Source: Asparagopsis taxiformis (taxonomy: Eukaryota > Rhodophyta > Florideophyceae > Bonnemaisoniales > Bonnemaisoniaceae). From it: 64,000 nt of DNA. The notes under the pieces are model-generated. The model ran no database searches. It saw nothing but the letters and a program-made list of their open reading frames with translations, and was not told where the DNA came from. The first letter of the stretch is position 1. Each line of letters begins with the position of its first letter. The stretch is taken from the NCBI GenBank assembly GCA_030407315.1, contig JALQPE010001678.1:32449-96448 (forward strand). The letters run 5' to 3'. This document shows, in pieces, positions 60,151 through 64,000 of the stretch. Position numbers and translations under genes: made by a program.

Positions 60151-60900
60151 CTACGAAGAATTTACGCGGAACAGCGAGTTCCCCAGCCTGACGCGAAGCA
60201 GGATGGCGCCTTCGATAGGCAAACGTCGCCTGTTGGCGTCTCCGAGCTTCGGTAGCTCTTCGTCACGTAGACAGCGGTCGACCCAGTCGTAGGGTAGTAA
60301 ACTTGTTCGTATCAAGTTGTAGCCGCTGCACGTATCCATCGCGATGGTAATCGCCCTCATCACGTTGAGGTCTAGTCCGATCGTTCCGGATACGATATAA
60401 TGCTTCGACGCAAGTAGGCACGTATGCCCGTCGAGGACCAACGGTTCGGTCCTGACCGGCGCGCGGTCTACGTCTTCGCTAGCGGTTCGTCGCTTCATCG
60501 TGTGAGCCCGTATGGCTTCTTTTGCGTCGAAACGCTTCGTATAAGCCGCGTGCTTGGCTTTCTCGCGCTCGGAAGCGTCGTGCTTCCGGGTAGCGCGTCT
60601 CGCTCGTCTGCGAGGCTTCCTCTTCGTGTGAGGTTCGTTTGTCCCGTCGGACTTCGTTTCTTCCCCCACGTCGGGTGTCGTGTGACTCGAGTTGGCCTTC
60701 GCGGCCGTGAGCTTTACGTAACTCTCGTTCATCGGTGAGCCTGCGGAGGACCAATCATCGACGTCGGTCGTCCCCCTTTCACGTAAGGGTTCAGGCGATG
60801 TGGGTGGCTCGTGACCTACATCGCCTGGTCGTTTTCCGGCGCGGGGCCGTTCGGGCGTTCGACACGTCGTCGTCGTGAGCCCACGAAGCTCGTTCGTCAT
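60151..60900 (-). pseudogene. pol: Protease region, copy B
   Basis: Matches the protease part of copy A (AMDTCSGYNLIRTSLL) and then stops because one A is missing from an AAAA run (TTT on the + strand at 60161-60163). Its product ends within the protease, before the flap end. Confidence 0.75.
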
Positions 60901-61741
60901 CGTGACTCGTTTCCACCTCGAGTGGTGTTTCGTCAGCGGAGGTCGTCACGTAGACTCCGCTGCGGCCATTACGCTGGCCATTTCGTTCGTTCGCCAACGG
61001 GCGGGGGTCACGTCGGTCATTACGAAAGTCGCCGCGGCGCCTGTCGAAGGGCCTTCCCCCGTCACGATTGGGGTTTCGGAGTATCGTAGGCGGCGTGCCG
61101 TACCTCCGCGGGGTCACGTTCCCTCGCTCATCAGGTCGTTCCTGGTTACGTTTGGCCATTCGTTGGCGGAAGTACTCAGCCTGACGTGGGTTGCTCTTCA
61201 CGTGGAAGAGGTAGTACTTGTACGCGAAAAAGATCCGTTGATCTGGCGTCAGACGCGGACACGTAAACGTCGAGTGGCCATCTTCGCGGCATGACCAACA
61301 CGACAGCGTCCAGTAATCATTCGGGATTACGGAGTGCGCCAATTGCGTCTGCTCGCTCATGAGCTTCGGCACGTCCTCGCATGGACGGTTCAATCGAGCT
61401 TCGAGCTCGTCCGGCTTTTCGTTCGCCGTTTTCGTATCGTTGGGCGGCGGCCCGTTCGTGAAGAGGATCGCCTCCAAATTCTCGGCAACGTGAGCCGCAG
61501 CGAGCGATCGTCGTCTCGTCCCTCGTGGGGATGTTCGGGTTACCATCGTGGTAACTGGCTCGCTAGCCCGTTCATTACGTAAGTACGCGGACTCACCGTA
61601 GTCCGCGAACTTCCTCGACTCGTGGTCGGAAATAGCCAACGTAGGCTTCACCGGAAACCGCACTTTCGGTTTCGCGGCTGACGCGACAGCTGCCGTACGT
61701 GCACGGAAGGTCGTTCCTTCGGCCGTCGCCAGTCGTCTCAC
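60791..61741 (-). pseudogene. gag: Nucleocapsid region with CCHC knuckle, copy B
   Basis: The same CWSCREDGHSTFTC knuckle and Arg-rich tail as copy A in one frame. A separate small indel near the end (about 60835-60870) puts the following protease frame out of register. Confidence 0.75.
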
Positions 61742-63232
61742 AACGGTGAGGTCGTTCCCTCTCTCGTTCGGGGAGTGACCGGAGTCGTTCCGTCACGGCT
61801 GCCCGCGTCGAGGGCAGCAAACCACGTACGTAGTGGTGAACGAGGAGTCGATCCGTAAACACGTAGTTGCACGCCCGCGTGGCGGTGTCGAGTCTATCAG
61901 CGTACTGATTCTCGTCCTCATTAGGACTCTGCGTGATCATCGTGACCTTTTCGTAGGCCTCCTGCAGCACGTCGTCTTGCAGGTATCGTTTAATCAACGC
62001 GTTGATTACGTGAGGCCACGAGAACCTCTTCGTCGGATCAGTCGTGATCACGCCAGTCGTACACTGGGAATCGTAGAACCGTCGGGCGTCCCCTTCGAGG
62101 AAGAAGTGCAGCGCACGTACTGCCACTCCCTCGCACACTCCGAGTGTGCTGAACCCATCACGTATTTGGGCGAGGAATCCGAGCAACGTAATCGGATTCC
62201 GGCCGGAGAACGGCTTTAACGTAGGGAAAAGTCCCTCCAGCTCACGTTTGAGCTTATGTACGCTTTGACTCTCGTTCACGTAGAGATGTTCACGTACATC
62301 GTTAAGTCGGTACATGCGGTACGACACCACGTTCGCAAATGCGTCGAGCATTGTCGTGTGCTCTGCCAACGCGTGGCAAACGGGTCCGAGGGCGTTCCCT
62401 GGTAAGCGTACCGCGTCGGCACGTTCGTTTTCGTGGACTCGCGTGTCCGTCGTGCCGAACGTTCCCAGCCACGGAATGTACGTCTCACGTGGCGGGGGAG
62501 CTCTCGTATCGAATTGCGCAGCTCGTGCTGCCGTCCGCCGACCGCGCGCGTGGTCTGGCGTATCGTTAAAAACGTAATTGCTTCGTGGCGTCTCGTTGGG
62601 GTTGGCGATGGCTCGTTGCACTGTCGCCCCCCTTCCGTACGTTGTCGGGGTCGTCGGACCGGGTGTTGGTGGGTATCCTCCCGGAACGGCCGGGAGGATT
62701 GCGAGAGTATAGGCGCGCGAGCCTTCTTCGTAATTCGGATCGCTTCCGCTCGGCGGAGCGGAACGTCCGGCGACGATTTCGTTGAATACTACGACAAACG
62801 AGTCGAGTCTTCCCTCCACGGCGGAGAGGCGGTTTCGTAAATCTTCGTTTTCCCGTTCGAGGGTCGCTGAGCGTTCACGTAACGCACGAGCTTCGCGCTC
62901 CGAGACTCCGAGTCTCTGCCTTACGGCTTCGTCGACGGCCCGCGTTCGCTCGCCCTTTCGATGTGACCTCGAAGGTCTTCGTACACTACGCGTAGTGCGG
63001 TGGGAGTCACGTTCCCTTCGTTGAGCTGACCGCGCGTTGCGGGGTCCATACTCACGGACTCAAACGGGCTTACCGTACGTGGTAGCTGGCCGATCGCCTC
63101 GATATCCGGCGGGATAGATCGATCAGTCGCGAAGATCGCTTCTGCTGACAAGGCCACGTCGGCTTCGGCGTCCGCTGACGTTGGCAACGGTTGCCTGGGC
63201 GACGCGCTGGAATTCGACACAGCGTAATTCAT
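61593..63232 (-). pseudogene. gag: gag matrix/capsid region, copy B
   Basis: Begins at ATG 63232 as in copy A. Two one-base insertions near 62940-62950 (extra C and T on the + strand) break the frame; the capsid part resumes in another frame from about 62819 and is intact (LKPFSGRNPITLLGF to RACNYVFTDRLL) through the point where copy A is broken. Confidence 0.78.
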
Positions 63233-63331
63233 AGACCGTCGTCTGTAGCACGTAGCTTTTCGTTAACGTAAAAGAGCTCAACCTCGTTGGTTGTCGTTAT
63301 GCTCGTAGCAACTTCTAGGTCGAGAGACCAG

Positions 63332-63986
63332 TGTGGAACAACGTTAGTTCTAGATAGCTGGTACGAGCTACGGACACGCTGTTCCTTAACGAAACGAAAC
63401 GAGCAGTCCACCCGCTGGTGTTTGACTGTATTGTTAGAACGGTAGAAGGTAGAGTGGTTAGCGAGTAGACACGAGCGTCACGACGCAACAATCCACGCGA
63501 GGATTACGTTAGCAAACGAGGTGGTACGTCACCGGAGGCGCTCTCAACCAAGCCCGAGGCACTACACGCAATCAGCCTTACGTGCGGCGATGGGTAGGGA
63601 GTACGCAGCTCGACGGAGACGAAGCTCGCTAGCAAAACGTAAACGTAAAACGTAGAAGTCAGTCGTAGACTAGAGCCGTTGCTCGATCGTTGAATTGTCC
63701 CCTTTCCTCCCGGCACGATGCCAATACCTATATGGCCACGATGGCATCGCTTTACAGTGTAAACACTGCTCGTAACGTCCCCGAATGGGAAAGGACCTTG
63801 TGGGTCACACGTAGGGACCCGTTGGTCCGTTGGCCGTTGCCAGTACGTTCGTTGCACACGTGTGCCGGTTGCGCGCGCGCATGCGCCAGCAATGCACGAG
63901 CATTGCTGTCATCGGTCGTGTCCGCCGAAATTCGATTCCGCGGAAAACGTAAATATTTGCAATTTCGGAATGCCACGTATACTACA
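63332..63986 (-). repeat. 5' LTR of copy B
   Basis: 655 bases, inverted relative to the copy A LTR and matching it closely, including the inner end. It ends the retroelement island; the next 14 bases (to 64000) are flank. Confidence 0.85.
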
Positions 63987-64000
63987 GTACCGCCACATCA
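63987..64000. other. Right flank of the island
   Basis: 14 bases, GTACCGCCACATCA. They could be the continuation of the interrupted Harbinger transposase (TAC CGC CAC ATC would read Tyr-Arg-His-Ile after ...ALWY), but this is too short to decide. Confidence 0.3.

Larger units (their letters stand above)
52903..63986 (-). mobile_element. Ty3/Gypsy chromovirus copy B, with two LTRs
   Basis: 11.08 kb on the minus strand: 5' LTR 63986-63332, primer site, gag, knuckle, protease, pol, chromodomain, ~2.7 kb of 3' non-coding sequence, a G-rich tract and an LTR at 53585-52903. It is almost identical to copy A over ~8.4 kb. No exact target duplication is evident (left flank GTTAC, right flank GTACC). 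It is long for a Gypsy element because of the 3' region. Confidence 0.88.

Noticed and set aside
44374..63986. A giant DNA transposon, because the island ends in long inverted repeats
   Set aside because: The repeats are LTRs with TG/CA ends, and the interior encodes gag, RT, RNase H and an integrase with chromodomain. Two opposed retroelements explain it.

Overview
This is a eukaryotic nuclear contig, most likely from a unicellular red alga. I infer this from several features. Genes are dense and mostly intronless, and the few introns are 81-113 nt. A plastid-type leader of the rhodophyte kind (Phe close to the N-terminus) precedes aspartate-semialdehyde dehydrogenase. There is a secreted Ser/Thr/Pro-rich protein ending in a Hedgehog-type autoprocessing (Hog/Hint) domain, a family I recall being reported outside animals, including in a red alga. 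Plastid-type BASS and TrpD-like proteins are also present. The exact genus cannot be read from the sequence.

Positions 1-42,000 are ordinary gene space. In order it holds: the C-terminal part of a DMX-like/rabconnectin-3 WD40 protein (+); a NOPCHAP1-like protein (-); a plastid TrpD-like phosphoribosyltransferase-family protein (-); eIF3k (+); the Hog-domain surface protein (+); a multi-pass membrane protein with a proline-rich loop (-); an FkbM methyltransferase-like protein (+); a TauE/SafE transporter (+); CDK7 with five exons, one of only 4 nt (-); an MRB1590-like ABC-class ATPase (-); an ankyrin-DHHC acyltransferase (+); a C2H2 zinc-finger protein (-); a BASS transporter (+); a GT25-like glycosyltransferase (+); EME1 with a frame break (+); tRNA-Phe(GAA) (+); ASPM (-); ASADH (+); a SANT-domain corepressor-like protein with one intron (-); glucosidase II beta ending in KDEL (+); and a 64-residue membrane protein (-). 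Many neighbours are divergent pairs sharing 0.3-0.7 kb intergenic regions.

From about 42,600 to the right edge the window is mobile DNA. A Harbinger/PIF-type transposase with one in-frame stop is cut off by a Ty3/Gypsy chromovirus. Copy A (+, 44374 to about 52855) has a 5' LTR, gag, protease, RT, RNase H, integrase and chromodomain but no 3' LTR. Copy B (-, 52903-63986) has both LTRs. The two copies lie tail to tail as an inverted repeat with arms of about 8.5 kb, bounded on both sides by the same LTR end. Each copy carries small private indels, mostly in short homopolymers, and both share one frame break before the chromodomain.

The strongest points for follow-up are the 4-nt CDK7 microexon, the Hog-domain protein, the inverted chromovirus pair with mismatched LTRs, and the DHEC variant of the DHHC acyltransferase motif.
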